Numbered from the stretch's first letter, positions 1-8,038 are shown. The stretch: DNA of 33,672 bases from Mycolicibacter engbaekii (GCF_002101585.1 NZ_LQOT01000070.1:1-33672); one strand, 5' to 3'. The notes: generated from the sequence alone by a model not told the origin. Numbers and translations are program-made.

Positions 1-23
1 AAAAACCCCGGCAAAAGCCGGGG
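1..23 (-). terminator. Rho-independent terminator of tRNA-Leu
   Basis: Read on the minus strand, a perfect 7-bp GC-rich stem (positions 6-12 with 17-23) closes a four-base loop and is followed by five T residues (positions 1-5). It lies about 58 bases downstream of the tRNA-Leu 3' end, so it most likely ends that transcript. The T run may continue beyond the window edge. Confidence 0.85.
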
Positions 24-30
24 CAATCCG

Positions 31-72
31 TAACCGATGACGCGACTCATGTGTAACCCATGACCCGACTCA
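31..72. repeat. Pair of 19-bp imperfect direct repeats
   Basis: Two copies of a TAACC(G/C)ATGAC(G/C)CGACTCA unit lie at 31-49 and 54-72, differing at two positions. They sit between the tRNA-Leu 3' end and its terminator. This could be a remnant of a mobile-element end or tRNA-proximal integration scar, but no transposase or integrase is visible in the window. The function is unknown. Confidence 0.5.
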
Positions 73-80
73 CCACACTG

Positions 81-166
81 TGTCCGAGGGGGGACTTGAA
101 CCCCCACGCCCGTTAATAGGGCACTAGCACCTCAAGCTAGCGCGTCTGCCATTCCGCCACTCGGAC
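81..166 (-). tRNA. tRNA-Leu (anticodon GAG)
   Basis: On the minus strand an 86-base cloverleaf runs from 166 to 81. The acceptor stem GTCCGAG (166-160) pairs with CTCGGAC, with an A discriminator and no encoded CCA. The anticodon stem CTAGC/GCTAG encloses a loop TTGAGGT, giving anticodon GAG, which reads CUC/CUU leucine codons. A long variable arm, typical of class II tRNAs, precedes the T-arm with GGTTCAAGTCC. A TAGCCT box (191-196, minus strand) and a small CCCGGC/GCCGGG hairpin (170-184) lie just upstream of the 5' end. Confidence 0.97.
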
Positions 167-285
167 CTACCCGGCTCGGCCGGGCAGCTAAGGCTAACGG
201 ATGGCGATCCTTGGACCCAAACCCAGCCCTGGCAACACCGTCCGAAGGGCCGCGGACCGGGCCCGAAGTGGTAGTAAAGGTAGTT

Positions 286-1632
286 GTGACCGATTTCCCG
301 GATCCTGCCGGCGGCGCCGTGGCCGAGGTGGTCGAACTCGTCAGCGCCCTCATTCGTTTCGACACCTCCAACACCGGCGAACCGGCCACCACCAAGGGCG
401 AGGCCGAATGTGCCCGCTGGGTGGCCGCCCAGCTCGAGGAAGTGGGTTACGAGACCGAATATCTCGAATCCGGTGCACCGGGGCGCGGGAACGTGTTCGC
501 CCGTCTGGCGGGCAGTGACCCGTCTCGCGGGGCGCTGCTGATTCACGGGCACCTCGATGTGGTGCCGGCCGAGGCCGGCGACTGGAGTGTGCACCCGTTC
601 TCCGGGGCGATCCAGGACGGCTATGTCTGGGGCCGTGGTGCGGTCGACATGAAGGACATGGTCGGCATGATGATCGCGGTGGCCCGCCACCTGGCCCGTT
701 CCGGTATCACCCCGCCGCGGGATCTGGTGTTCGCCTTCGTGGCCGACGAGGAGGCCGGCGGCAAGTACGGCGCGCATTGGCTCGTCGAGAACCGTCCCGA
801 CCTGTTCGCCGGGGTCACCGAGGCGATCGGGGAGGTCGGCGGTTTCTCGCTGACGGTGCCGCGCCGCGACGGCGGGGAGCGGCGGCTCTACCTGATCGAG
901 ACCGCGGAGAAGGGCCTGTGCTGGATGCGGCTGCGGGCCCACGGCCGGGCCGGGCACGGATCGATGATCAACGACGACAACGCCGTCACCGTGCTGGCCG
1001 AGGCGGTGGCCCGACTCGGCCGGCACCGCTTCCCACTGGTGCTCACCGAGGCGGTGGAGCAGTTTCTGATCGCGGTGAGCGAGGAGACGGGACTCGCCAT
1101 CGACGTCGACTCCCCGGACCTGGAGGGGATGATCGAGAAGCTGGGGCCCATCGCCCGCATCGTCAACGCCACCCTGCGCGACACCGCGACACCGACCATG
1201 CTGCAGGCCGGCTACAAGGCCAACGTGATCCCCGCGACGGCCGAGGCGGTGATCGACTGCCGGGTCCTTCCCGGGCGCCAGGCGGCGTTCGAGGCCGAGG
1301 TCGACGCCCTGATCGGTCCCGACGTGACCCGGGAATGGGTCACCCTCCAGCCGTCCGTCGAGACGACCTTCGACGGCGACCTGGTCGAGGCGATGAACGC
1401 CGCGCTGCTGGCCTGCGATCCCGACGCCCGGGCGGTGCCCTACATGCTGTCCGGAGGAACGGATGCAAAAGCGTTCGCCAAGTTGGGTATTCGCTGTTTT
1501 GGATTCGCTCCGCTGCGCCTGCCGCCGGACCTCGACTTCGCCGCGCTGTTCCACGGCGTCGACGAGCGGGTTCCGGTCGACGCGCTGAGGTTCGGCACCC
1601 GCGTCCTGCACCACTTCCTGACACACTGTTGA
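286..1632 (+). CDS. M20 family metallopeptidase (Rv2141c-like dipeptidase)
   Basis: This is a 448-residue di-zinc hydrolase of the M20/ArgE/DapE/CPG2 family, probably cytosolic, cleaving small peptides or N-acylated amino acids; the substrate cannot be read from sequence. The metal motif HGHLD has His89 and Asp91. Asp121 in VDMKD is the bridging ligand. Asp154-Glu155-Glu156 (DEEAGG) contains the catalytic base. A GRAGHGS stretch marks the dimerisation domain and a late FHGVDE supplies the last His ligand. The GTG at 286 was chosen because AAAGG (276-280) lies five bases upstream and the length equals what I recall for Rv2141c. An ATG at 211 is in frame but has no such site. The PEBP gene follows 20 bases downstream, probably in the same transcript. 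Confidence 0.9.
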   Translation: MTDFPDPAGGAVAEVVELVSALIRFDTSNTGEPATTKGEAECARWVAAQLEEVGYETEYLESGAPGRGNVFARLAGSDPSRGALLIHGHLDVVPAEAGDWSVHPFSGAIQDGYVWGRGAVDMKDMVGMMIAVARHLARSGITPPRDLVFAFVADEEAGGKYGAHWLVENRPDLFAGVTEAIGEVGGFSLTVPRRDGGERRLYLIETAEKGLCWMRLRAHGRAGHGSMINDDNAVTVLAEAVARLGRHRFPLVLTEAVEQFLIAVSEETGLAIDVDSPDLEGMIEKLGPIARIVNATLRDTATPTMLQAGYKANVIPATAEAVIDCRVLPGRQAAFEAEVDALIGPDVTREWVTLQPSVETTFDGDLVEAMNAALLACDPDARAVPYMLSGGTDAKAFAKLGIRCFGFAPLRLPPDLDFAALFHGVDERVPVDALRFGTRVLHHFLTHC

Positions 1633-1652
1633 CCACAACGAGAGGACCACAC

Positions 1653-2183
1653 ATGAGCTCTGTCCACGACCCCTACGCCGCGCTGCCCAAGCTGCCGACC
1701 TTCACCCTCACCTCGACATCGCTCACCGACGGCCAGCAGCTGGCCAAGCCGCAGGTCAGCGGAATCATGGGCGCCGGCGGTGAAGATGCCAGCCCGCAGC
1801 TGAGCTGGTCGGGCTTCCCCGAGGAGACCCGCAGCTTCGCAGTCACCTGCTACGACCCGGAAGCTCCCACCGCCTCGGGCTTCTGGCACTGGGCGGTGGC
1901 CAACCTGCCGGCCACCTGCACCGAGCTGCCCGAAGGCGTCGGTGACGGCAGCCTGCTGCCCGGGGATGCGCTCACCCTGGTCAACGACGCCGGGATGCGC
2001 CGCTACGTGGGTGCGGCGCCGCCCCCTGGTCACGGCACGCACCGCTACTACTTCGCGGTACACGCCGTCGACGTCGAGAAGCTGGACCTCGCCGAAGACG
2101 CCAGCCCGGCCTACCTCGGCTTCAACCTGTACATGCACGCCATCGCCCGCGCGGTGATCGTCGGCACCTACGAGCGCAACTAG
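1653..2183 (+). CDS. YbhB/YbcL family Raf kinase inhibitor-like (PEBP) protein
   Basis: A 176-residue phosphatidylethanolamine-binding-protein fold, equal in length to mycobacterial Rv2140c (TB18.6). The ligand pocket is recognisable from the DPEAPTASGFWHWAV segment and the later GHGTHRYYFAVHAVD segment, which supply the Asp/His residues of the anion-binding site. No signal peptide is visible, so it is probably cytosolic. Bacterial members bind small anionic or lipid-like ligands, and the physiological role is uncertain. AGAGGA at 1641-1646 lies six bases before the ATG. It follows the M20 gene closely and converges on pyrD, whose stop is only 12 bases away. Confidence 0.93.
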   Translation: MSSVHDPYAALPKLPTFTLTSTSLTDGQQLAKPQVSGIMGAGGEDASPQLSWSGFPEETRSFAVTCYDPEAPTASGFWHWAVANLPATCTELPEGVGDGSLLPGDALTLVNDAGMRRYVGAAPPPGHGTHRYYFAVHAVDVEKLDLAEDASPAYLGFNLYMHAIARAVIVGTYERN

Positions 2184-2195
2184 CTCCGGCCCGCG

Positions 2196-3263
2196 CTAGG
2201 TGGCGGCAGAGCCGACCGCCTCGGCCAGCGAGGCGTAGCCGCCGTCGCGGAGCCGCCGGGCCAGGCCGTCGTGAATGTTTCTGGCCCACAGGCCGCCGCC
2301 GTAGATGAAGCCCGTGTAGCCCTGCAGCAGCGAGGCGCCGGCGGTGATGCGCTCCCAGGCGTCGTCGGCCGTTTCGATCCCGCCGACACTGATCAGCACC
2401 AGCCGGTCGCCCACCCGGGCGTACAGCCGCCGCAGCACCTCCAGCGCCCGGCGGGCCACCGGCGGGCCGGAGATCCCGCCGGGCCCCAACTCGGCGACCC
2501 CCGGGGTGCTCAGGCCGTCGCGGGACACCGTGGTGTTGGTGGCCACGATGCCGGCCAGGTCCAGCTCCATGCACAGGTCGGCGATGGCGTCGACGTCGGT
2601 GTCGGCCAGGTCCGGCGCGATCTTCACCAGCACCGGTTTGGTGGTCTCGGCGCGCACCGCCGCCAGGATGGGCCGCAGCGCGTCGATGGCCTGCAGGTCG
2701 CGCAGGCCCGGAGTGTTCGGCGAGCTGACATTGACCACCAGATAGGCGGCCAGCGGGGCCAGCAGACGGGCGCTGGCGCGGTAGTCCTCGACCGCGCCCT
2801 CGGGTGGCGTGACTTTGGTCTTGCCGATGTTGACCCCGATCGGCACGTCGGGCCGATGGCCCGCCAGCTTGGCCGCCAGGGCTTGGGAGCCGTGGTTGTT
2901 GAAGCCCATCCGGTTGAGCAGCGCGCGGTCTTTCGGCAGCCGGAACAGCCGCGGGGCAGGGTTTCCCGGCTGCGGCGCCGCCGTCACGGTGCCCACCTCG
3001 GCGTAACCGAAACCCAGTGCGCCCCAGGTGTTGAGGCCGACGCCGTCCTTGTCGAATCCGGCGGCCAGTCCGAGCGGTCCGGGGAAGTGCACCCCGAACA
3101 CCGTGCTGGCCAGCACCGGGTCGTGCGGGGCGAGCCGGCGCCGCAGCGCCCGGCGAGTCGGTGCCGTTGCGGTGGCGCCGCGCAACGCCCCGAACGCCAG
3201 GGTGTGCACCCGCTCCGGCGGCAGCAGGAACATTGCCCGGCGCAGCGCGTCGTACAGGCCCAT
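2196..3263 (-). CDS. pyrD: Dihydroorotate dehydrogenase (quinone), class 2
   Basis: Catalyses the fourth step of de novo pyrimidine synthesis, oxidising dihydroorotate to orotate with FMN and passing electrons to membrane quinones. The 355 residues fit the class 2 family. The N-terminal part (MGLYDALRRAMFLLPPERVHTLAF) is the amphipathic membrane-docking segment. GLAAGFDKDG is the FMN-binding start of the barrel. NVSSPNTPGLR around residues 178-188 carries the catalytic Ser (180/181), and the late GGI and GASLLQGYTGFIYGG motifs bind FMN phosphate. It is the last gene of a leftward operon, starting four bases after the DUF5703 gene. Confidence 0.97.
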   Translation of the reverse strand: MGLYDALRRAMFLLPPERVHTLAFGALRGATATAPTRRALRRRLAPHDPVLASTVFGVHFPGPLGLAAGFDKDGVGLNTWGALGFGYAEVGTVTAAPQPGNPAPRLFRLPKDRALLNRMGFNNHGSQALAAKLAGHRPDVPIGVNIGKTKVTPPEGAVEDYRASARLLAPLAAYLVVNVSSPNTPGLRDLQAIDALRPILAAVRAETTKPVLVKIAPDLADTDVDAIADLCMELDLAGIVATNTTVSRDGLSTPGVAELGPGGISGPPVARRALEVLRRLYARVGDRLVLISVGGIETADDAWERITAGASLLQGYTGFIYGGGLWARNIHDGLARRLRDGGYASLAEAVGSAAT

Positions 3264-3267
3264 CCGC

Positions 3268-3534
3268 CTACAGTCCCGGCTGGTCGACGCAGCGGCTGCT
3301 GCTGACCGGGTCGGTGGCTGATTTCTTGCGGCGCAACAGCACTCGCCTGCTCCCGTCGGTGTACAGCCGCACTCGGGTCAGCTCCCAACCTCGGTATTCG
3401 GCCTCGATGGCCAATCGGGTGGACGCCCCGATCCGGCTGACCTCCGGGGGCAGCCGCAGCGGAATCCATTCGTAGTCGTCGGACAGTTCGGTTTCCCAGC
3501 CGGGCGGCAGCCGGCGTGGGCGCAGCGCGGTCAA
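3268..3534 (-). CDS. DUF5703 family small protein
   Basis: An 88-residue protein without recognised catalytic motifs. It is rich in Arg and aromatic residues (LPPGWETELSDDYEWIPLRLPPEVSRIG) and ends in a basic RRKK stretch; I assign it to the actinobacterial DUF5703 group. The only sensible start is a TTG at 3534-3532, with GAGG (3543-3540) five bases upstream. That TTG overlaps the TGA stop of lppL (TTGA), which implies translational coupling. No ATG or GTG exists in this frame near the family start. It lies between lppL and pyrD in one operon. The function is unknown. Confidence 0.75.
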   Translation of the reverse strand: MTALRPRRLPPGWETELSDDYEWIPLRLPPEVSRIGASTRLAIEAEYRGWELTRVRLYTDGSRRVLLRRKKSATDPVSSSRCVDQPGL

Positions 3535-4571
3535 CGTGGCCTCATGGCGTGCTCGATGATCTGCACCCCGGCCCCCGAACCGGACACCACGTACAAGGTG
3601 TCCGCGGTGTCGTCCAGTGCCAGAGTGTTGGGTTGCTGCACGGTCGGATAACGAACCTTCTCCACGGGGATTCCGGTGGTCAGATCGTAGCCGACCACGG
3701 TGTTCGTCCCGGTCTGCGACACCCACGCGAAGCCGCCCGCCCCGGCCAGCCCGTAGGGGGCGTGCGGCACCGGGTAGTCCTGATGCAGCATCAGCGGATC
3801 GACACCGTAGACCAGCAGGCGCCCGCCGCGGGTGTCGGCGGCCAGCACCGGGCCGTGCGCGGCGGCGGCCAGGGTGGTGGCGCCTTGGCCGGCGCGCAGC
3901 GCGTATTGGGGTTTTCCGTTGGATCCGATGGTCGTCACCGAGGTCTGGCCGCGGTCCAGCACCACCGCGATGTCTCCCTGCGTCACGATCTGGTCGACCC
4001 GGGCGAAGATCTTCGCCCGCTCCGCGACCTGCGCCCCGTCGGAGGCCAGGGTGTAGACGGTGCCGTCGGAGCTGCCCAGCACCATGACGCCGTCGCTGCG
4101 CCGGCCGATCGCGGTGAACTCGACGTCGGCGGCGTCGGCGACATCGACACGCGCGGCGGTGCGGGCGGTCAGGTCCACGGTGTAGTAGCCGCCGCGGCCG
4201 GCCAGGTAGACCCGGCCCCGGTCGTCGCCGGCCAGCGAGCTCGCCGGCCCCGGCAGCGCCACCACCCCCGGTGGGCGACCGGCAGCGCCGACCAGGCTGA
4301 CAGAGGCGCCGCCGTGGTCCGGGGATCCGGGGGACAACACCGCCAGCAGCCCGGTCGCGGCGTCGAACACCGCACCGGTTGCCGGCTCGCCCAGGGGTTG
4401 CACGGTGCCCGCCGGGCGCACCGTGGCGGCCGGGGACACGGCGGGCTGCGCCGGCGCGATGGTGGGCGGCGGTGCGGTGATCGGATTGGACGAGCACGCC
4501 GTGAGCAGCAGCAACGGCAGCAACAGGGCTCGAAGGGACCGGCGGGGCCGGCGGGGGGAGCACTTGGGCAC
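3531..4571 (-). CDS. lppL: Lipoprotein LppL, beta-propeller-like
   Basis: A 346-residue predicted lipoprotein. From the GTG at 4571 the N-terminus is basic (KCSPRRPRRSLR), followed by a Leu-rich segment and a lipobox LTAC, so lipidation would be on Cys26. A GGAAGAG site lies seven bases upstream. A longer in-frame ATG at 4664 would bury the signal peptide behind about 30 extra residues and is less likely. The mature part contains repeated strand-rich units such as NTVVGYDLTTGIPVEKVRYP and LALDDTADTLYVVSGSG, like YncE/NHL-type beta-propellers, so it is probably a surface or periplasmic binding scaffold. It heads the lppL-DUF5703-pyrD operon and is divergent from the small gene at 4697. Confidence 0.85.
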   Translation of the reverse strand: MPKCSPRRPRRSLRALLLPLLLLTACSSNPITAPPPTIAPAQPAVSPAATVRPAGTVQPLGEPATGAVFDAATGLLAVLSPGSPDHGGASVSLVGAAGRPPGVVALPGPASSLAGDDRGRVYLAGRGGYYTVDLTARTAARVDVADAADVEFTAIGRRSDGVMVLGSSDGTVYTLASDGAQVAERAKIFARVDQIVTQGDIAVVLDRGQTSVTTIGSNGKPQYALRAGQGATTLAAAAHGPVLAADTRGGRLLVYGVDPLMLHQDYPVPHAPYGLAGAGGFAWVSQTGTNTVVGYDLTTGIPVEKVRYPTVQQPNTLALDDTADTLYVVSGSGAGVQIIEHAMRPR

Positions 4572-4683
4572 GGGGCAGCTCTTCCAGCTCGTCGCGGTGG
4601 GCGGGTTGGTGCGAACACCGATTCTAAGGAAGACGGTGCGGTGCAGCCCGCCTGTCCGGCGCAACTATAAGTTCGCTTAGGTG

Positions 4684-4689
4684 TAACCT
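4684..4689 (+). promoter_or_regulatory. -10 box, leaderless start of small gene
   Basis: TAACCT fits the mycobacterial TANNNT -10 consensus and lies exactly seven bases before the ATG at 4697, with no Shine-Dalgarno sequence. Transcription is expected to begin at the A of the start codon. Confidence 0.5.
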
Positions 4690-4696
4690 CGCGGCC

Positions 4697-4990
4697 ATGA
4701 CTGTGGCGCAAGACTGGCAGCCGACGTGTGCACAGTTCGGGATCGAGGAGATCTGGACGGGCGCGTTCGCCAGTGGTTTCGGCGAGATCGGCGACGGGCG
4801 TAGCTTCTCGTTCCGCATTGAGCACTACAAGCTGGTGGTCGATGTCTATCGGCCCCGGTTGAGCGGTCCCGTCCCGCACGCCGAGGACGTGGTGGCCACC
4901 GCGAGCCGGCAGCTGTTCGGCATCGATGTCGCCGACGAGCGCAGCCTGGGTGCTGCGGTGCGCGACGTGGTGTCCGATCTGATTCGCTGA
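4697..4990 (+). CDS. Conserved hypothetical protein (Rv2137c-like)
   Basis: A 97-residue soluble protein of unknown function, with no signal peptide or membrane segment. It contains a strand-rich middle (RSFSFRIEHYKLVVDVYRPRLSG) and a helical C-terminal half. Its position just before uppP matches Rv2137c, which I recall as longer (137 aa), so this copy or its start may differ. The ATG is supported by the leaderless -10 box seven bases upstream. It is divergent from lppL, and uppP begins 25 bases after its stop. Confidence 0.75.
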   Translation: MTVAQDWQPTCAQFGIEEIWTGAFASGFGEIGDGRSFSFRIEHYKLVVDVYRPRLSGPVPHAEDVVATASRQLFGIDVADERSLGAAVRDVVSDLIR

Positions 4991-5001
4991 TTCCGGCCCG
5001 G

Positions 5002-5007
5002 TACCGT
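5002..5007 (+). promoter_or_regulatory. -10 box, possible leaderless start of uppP
   Basis: TACCGT fits TANNNT and lies seven bases before the GTG at 5015. No Shine-Dalgarno precedes that GTG, so a leaderless transcript starting there is plausible. Confidence 0.4.
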
Positions 5008-5014
5008 CATCCTC

Positions 5015-5905
5015 GTGTCTGAGGTGGTGGCGGTTGCCGAGGCGGCCGCGATGTCGTGGCAGCAGGTGGTGGTGCTGGCCATCGTGCAGGGCCTCACGGA
5101 GTTTCTGCCGATATCGTCCTCGGGGCATTTGGCGGTGGTGTCGCGGCTGTTCTTCGCCGGTGACGCCGGCGCCTCCTTCACCGCGGTCACCCAACTGGGC
5201 ACCGAGGTCGCCGTACTGGTCTATTTCGCCCGCGACATCGCGCGCATCGCCACGGCCTGGGTGTCCGGGGTGGCCTCGAAGCTGGCCAAGACACCGTTGG
5301 CCGCCGACCGGGAGACCGACTACCGGCTGGGCTGGTACGTCATCATCGGCACCATCCCGATCTGCGTGCTGGGCGTGGTGTTCACCGACCAGATCCGGTC
5401 CGGGGTACGAAACCTGTGGGTGGTGGCCACCGCGCTGGTGGTGTTCTCGGCGGTGATCGCCGCGGCCGAATACCTCGGCCGCCAGGCCCGTCACGCCAAG
5501 GAACTGACCTGGCGCGACGCCGTGCTGGTGGGCTCGGCGCAGACCCTGGCGCTGGTGCCCGGGGTGTCGCGATCCGGGGCCACCATCAGCGCCGGGCTGT
5601 TCGCCGGCCTGGACCGGGAACTGGCCGCCCGGTTCGGGTTCCTGCTGGCGATTCCGGCGGTGTTCGCCTCGGGACTGTTCTCGCTGCCGGATGCGTTCCA
5701 CCCCGGCGGTGCGGGCATGAGCGCCAGCGGACCGCAGCTTCTGATCGCCACCCTGATCGCCTTCGCGGTGGGCTGGGCGGCCATCGCCTGGTTCCTGAAA
5801 TTCCTGGTGACGCACAGCATGTACTGGTTCGTCGGATACCGGGTCGTCGTCGGCACGACGATCCTGATCCTGCTGGCCACCGGAGTGTTGGCGGCCTCGC
5901 CATGA
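5015..5905 (+). CDS. uppP: Undecaprenyl-diphosphate phosphatase
   Basis: Integral membrane enzyme (BacA/UppP) that dephosphorylates undecaprenyl diphosphate so the lipid carrier for peptidoglycan and arabinogalactan precursors is recycled; it also gives bacitracin tolerance. The first signature QGLTEFLPISSSGH (Glu29, Ser35, His38) and the second VPGVSRSG (Arg186) form the active site. Hydrophobic segments alternate through to WFVGYRVVVGTTILILLATG. Two starts are possible. The GTG at 5015 gives 296 aa with a leaderless -10 box seven bases upstream. The ATG at 5051 gives 284 aa, has GAGG eight bases upstream, and matches the MSW... start I recall for other mycobacteria. The stop overlaps the next start (ATGA). 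Confidence 0.95.
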   Translation: MSEVVAVAEAAAMSWQQVVVLAIVQGLTEFLPISSSGHLAVVSRLFFAGDAGASFTAVTQLGTEVAVLVYFARDIARIATAWVSGVASKLAKTPLAADRETDYRLGWYVIIGTIPICVLGVVFTDQIRSGVRNLWVVATALVVFSAVIAAAEYLGRQARHAKELTWRDAVLVGSAQTLALVPGVSRSGATISAGLFAGLDRELAARFGFLLAIPAVFASGLFSLPDAFHPGGAGMSASGPQLLIATLIAFAVGWAAIAWFLKFLVTHSMYWFVGYRVVVGTTILILLATGVLAASP

Positions 5906-6588
5906 CGGTGATCCTGCTGCGACACGGCCGGTCCACCTCGAACACCTCCGGGGTGCTGGCGGGGCGCTCCGAGGGCGTCGACCTCGACGACCTGGGCCGG
6001 GAGCAGGCGGCGCAGCTGGTCGGCCGGTTCGACGGCCTGCCCATCCGAGCGGTGGTGCGCTCGCCGCTGCTGCGGTGCCGCAGCACCGTCGAACCGCTGG
6101 CGGCTGCGCTCGGGCTCGAGCCGCTGGTCGACGACCGGCTCGCCGAGGTCGACTACGGGACCTGGACGGGGCGCAAGATCAGCGAGCTGGTGGCCGAGCC
6201 GCTGTGGCGGGTGGTCCAGGCCCAGCCCAGCGCGGCGATCTTCCCCGAGGGCGAAGGGCTGGCGCAGGTGCAGTCCCGGGCCGTCGCCGCGGTCCGCGAC
6301 CACGACCGGCAGCTCGCCGAGCAGCACGGCGCCGACGTGCTGTGGGTGGCGTGCACCCACGGCGACGTCATCAAGGCCGTCATCGCCGACGCGCTCGGTG
6401 TGCATCTCGACGGTTTCCAGCGGATCACCGCCGACCCGGCGTCGGCGAGCGTCATCCGGTACACCCCGTTGCGCCCGTTCGTCATCCATCTGAACCACAC
6501 GGGCGCGTCGTTGGCCGCCGCGGTGCGCAGTTCCCCGGCCCCGGCCGGCCACGAAAGCGACGCCGTCGTCGGCGGCTCCACCACTTAG
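5902..6588 (+). CDS. Histidine phosphatase superfamily protein (phosphoglycerate mutase-like)
   Basis: A 228-residue branch-1 histidine phosphatase. LLRHGRST carries the phospho-accepting His8 with Arg7; a second Arg is in VRSPLLRCRST; Glu in AEVDYGTWTG is the acid; CTHGDV supplies His153. The family includes acid phosphatases, GpmB-like enzymes and sugar-phosphate phosphatases; the M. tuberculosis counterpart Rv2135c is reported as an acid phosphatase rather than a mutase. The C-terminus has a low-complexity Ser/Ala/Gly tail. It overlaps uppP by four bases, so the two are translationally coupled, which hints at but does not prove a link with lipid carrier or sugar phosphate metabolism. Confidence 0.92.
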   Translation: MTVILLRHGRSTSNTSGVLAGRSEGVDLDDLGREQAAQLVGRFDGLPIRAVVRSPLLRCRSTVEPLAAALGLEPLVDDRLAEVDYGTWTGRKISELVAEPLWRVVQAQPSAAIFPEGEGLAQVQSRAVAAVRDHDRQLAEQHGADVLWVACTHGDVIKAVIADALGVHLDGFQRITADPASASVIRYTPLRPFVIHLNHTGASLAAAVRSSPAPAGHESDAVVGGSTT

Positions 6589-6639
6589 TCCAAGCCGGAT
6601 ACGGGCAGGCGCCCCAACTGCCGGTATTTTGGAGGTGCC

Positions 6640-7233
6640 ATGTCCCGAGCAATCCACGTCTTCCGCACCCCCGACCGCTTCGTGGCCGGGACCGTCGGCC
6701 AGCCCGGAAACCGCACCTTCTACCTGCAGGCGGTTCACGACGACCGGGTGGTCTCGGTGGTGCTGGAAAAGCAGCAGGTCGCGGTCCTCGCCGAGCGGAT
6801 CGGTGCGCTGCTGCTGGAGGTCAACCGCCGATTCGGCACCCCGGTGCCCCCCGAGCCCGCCGAGATCGACGACCTGAACCCGCTGGTCACGCCGGTGGAC
6901 GCCGAGTTCCGGGTCGGCACCATGGGACTGGGCTGGGATTCCGAGGCGCAGACGGTGGTGGTCGAGCTGCTCGCCGTCAGCGACGCCGAATTCGACGCCT
7001 CGGTGGTGCTCGACGACACCGACGAGGGGCCGGATGCGGTGCGGGTGTTCCTCACCCCGGAGTCCGCGCGCCAATTCGCCACGCGCTCCAACCGGGTCAT
7101 CTCGGCGGGCCGCCCGCCGTGTCCGCTGTGCGACGAGCCGCTGGACCCGGCCGGCCATATGTGCGTGCGCACCAACGGCTATCGGCGGGGTGCTTTCGGG
7201 CCCGACGATGAGCCCGATGACTCCGAAATCTGA
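6640..7233 (+). CDS. DUF3090 family protein (Rv2134c-like)
   Basis: A 197-residue protein of the actinobacterial DUF3090 family, function unknown. It starts MSRAIHVFRTPDRFVAGTVGQPG and has an acidic central region (SDAEFDAS, DDTDEGPDAV). It ends with a zinc-ribbon-like group: Cys161, Cys164, His173 and Cys175 (CPLCDEPLDPAGHMC). GGAGG at 6631-6635 lies four bases before the ATG. It is almost always paired with the SCO1664-type gene that follows here, which overlaps its end by 26 bases, so the two products likely act together. Confidence 0.9.
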   Translation: MSRAIHVFRTPDRFVAGTVGQPGNRTFYLQAVHDDRVVSVVLEKQQVAVLAERIGALLLEVNRRFGTPVPPEPAEIDDLNPLVTPVDAEFRVGTMGLGWDSEAQTVVVELLAVSDAEFDASVVLDDTDEGPDAVRVFLTPESARQFATRSNRVISAGRPPCPLCDEPLDPAGHMCVRTNGYRRGAFGPDDEPDDSEI

Positions 7234-8038
7234 CGACCGGGAGGCGTTGCACTCCGGGGAACTGGAGATCCTGGGCCGTATCCGCTCGGCGAGCAACGCC
7301 ACGTTCCTGTGTGAGGCGGCGCTGGGGGAGCACCGTGTGCACTGCGTCTACAAGCCGGTCGCGGGCGAACAGCCGCTCTGGGACTTCCCCGACGGCACCC
7401 TGGCGGGCCGGGAGCTGGCCGCGCACCTGATCTCGGCAGCATTGGGCTGGGATCTGGTGCCCTACACGATCATTCGCGACGGCCCGGCCGGACCGGGCAT
7501 GGTGCAGCGATGGGTCGATCAACCCGGCGACGCCGTCGAAGACGACGACGCGCCACCGGCGCTGGTCGACGTGGTACCGGCCGGCCCCGTCCCGGCCGGC
7601 TACCTGCCGGTGCTGCAGGCCTTCGGCCCCGCCGGCGATCCGGTCACCCTGGTGCATGCCGACGACGCCCGCCTGCGCCGCCTGGCCATCTTCGACGTGG
7701 TGATCAACAACGCCGACCGCAAGGGCGGCCACGTCCTGTGCGGCACCGACGGCCGCGTCTACGGGGTCGACCACGGTGTGAGCCTGCACACCGACGACAA
7801 GCTGCGCACCGTGCTGTGGGGGTGGGCGGGCAAGGCCCTGGCCGACCTCGACGACGAGGCGCTGCCGGACCTGGCGCGGCTGCTGGTGGAGTTGGACGGT
7901 CCGCTGGGCTGCGCGCTGCAACCGCACCTGACCTCCGATGAGATCGCGGCGCTGCGCCGGCGGGTCGCCGACCTGCTGGACCATCCGGTGATGCCCGGCC
8001 CGAACCGTCACCGCCCCATACCCTGGCCGGCGTTTTGA
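7208..8038 (+). CDS. SCO1664 family protein, kinase-like (PI3/4-kinase/HipA-like fold)
   Basis: A 276-residue protein resembling the TIGR03843/SCO1664 family (Rv2133c). Kinase-like motifs are visible: Lys49 in CVYKPVAGEQ (nucleotide-binding Lys), Asp170 in VVINNADRKGGHVL (catalytic-loop equivalent) and Asp188 in YGVDHGVSLH (metal-binding DFG equivalent). The arrangement resembles PI3/4-kinases and HipA-like kinases, but the substrate is unknown. The start is uncertain: ATGs at 7208 and 7217 both overlap the DUF3090 gene and neither has a clear ribosome binding site; GGGAGG at 7239-7244 is too close (two bases) to a TTG at 7247. Confidence 0.85.
   Translation: MSPMTPKSDDREALHSGELEILGRIRSASNATFLCEAALGEHRVHCVYKPVAGEQPLWDFPDGTLAGRELAAHLISAALGWDLVPYTIIRDGPAGPGMVQRWVDQPGDAVEDDDAPPALVDVVPAGPVPAGYLPVLQAFGPAGDPVTLVHADDARLRRLAIFDVVINNADRKGGHVLCGTDGRVYGVDHGVSLHTDDKLRTVLWGWAGKALADLDDEALPDLARLLVELDGPLGCALQPHLTSDEIAALRRRVADLLDHPVMPGPNRHRPIPWPAF

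Noticed and set aside
124..1650. A 508-codon minus-strand frame across the M20 gene and part of tRNA-Leu
   Set aside because: It overlaps a certain tRNA and a complete M20 peptidase, and the translation has no recognisable domain.
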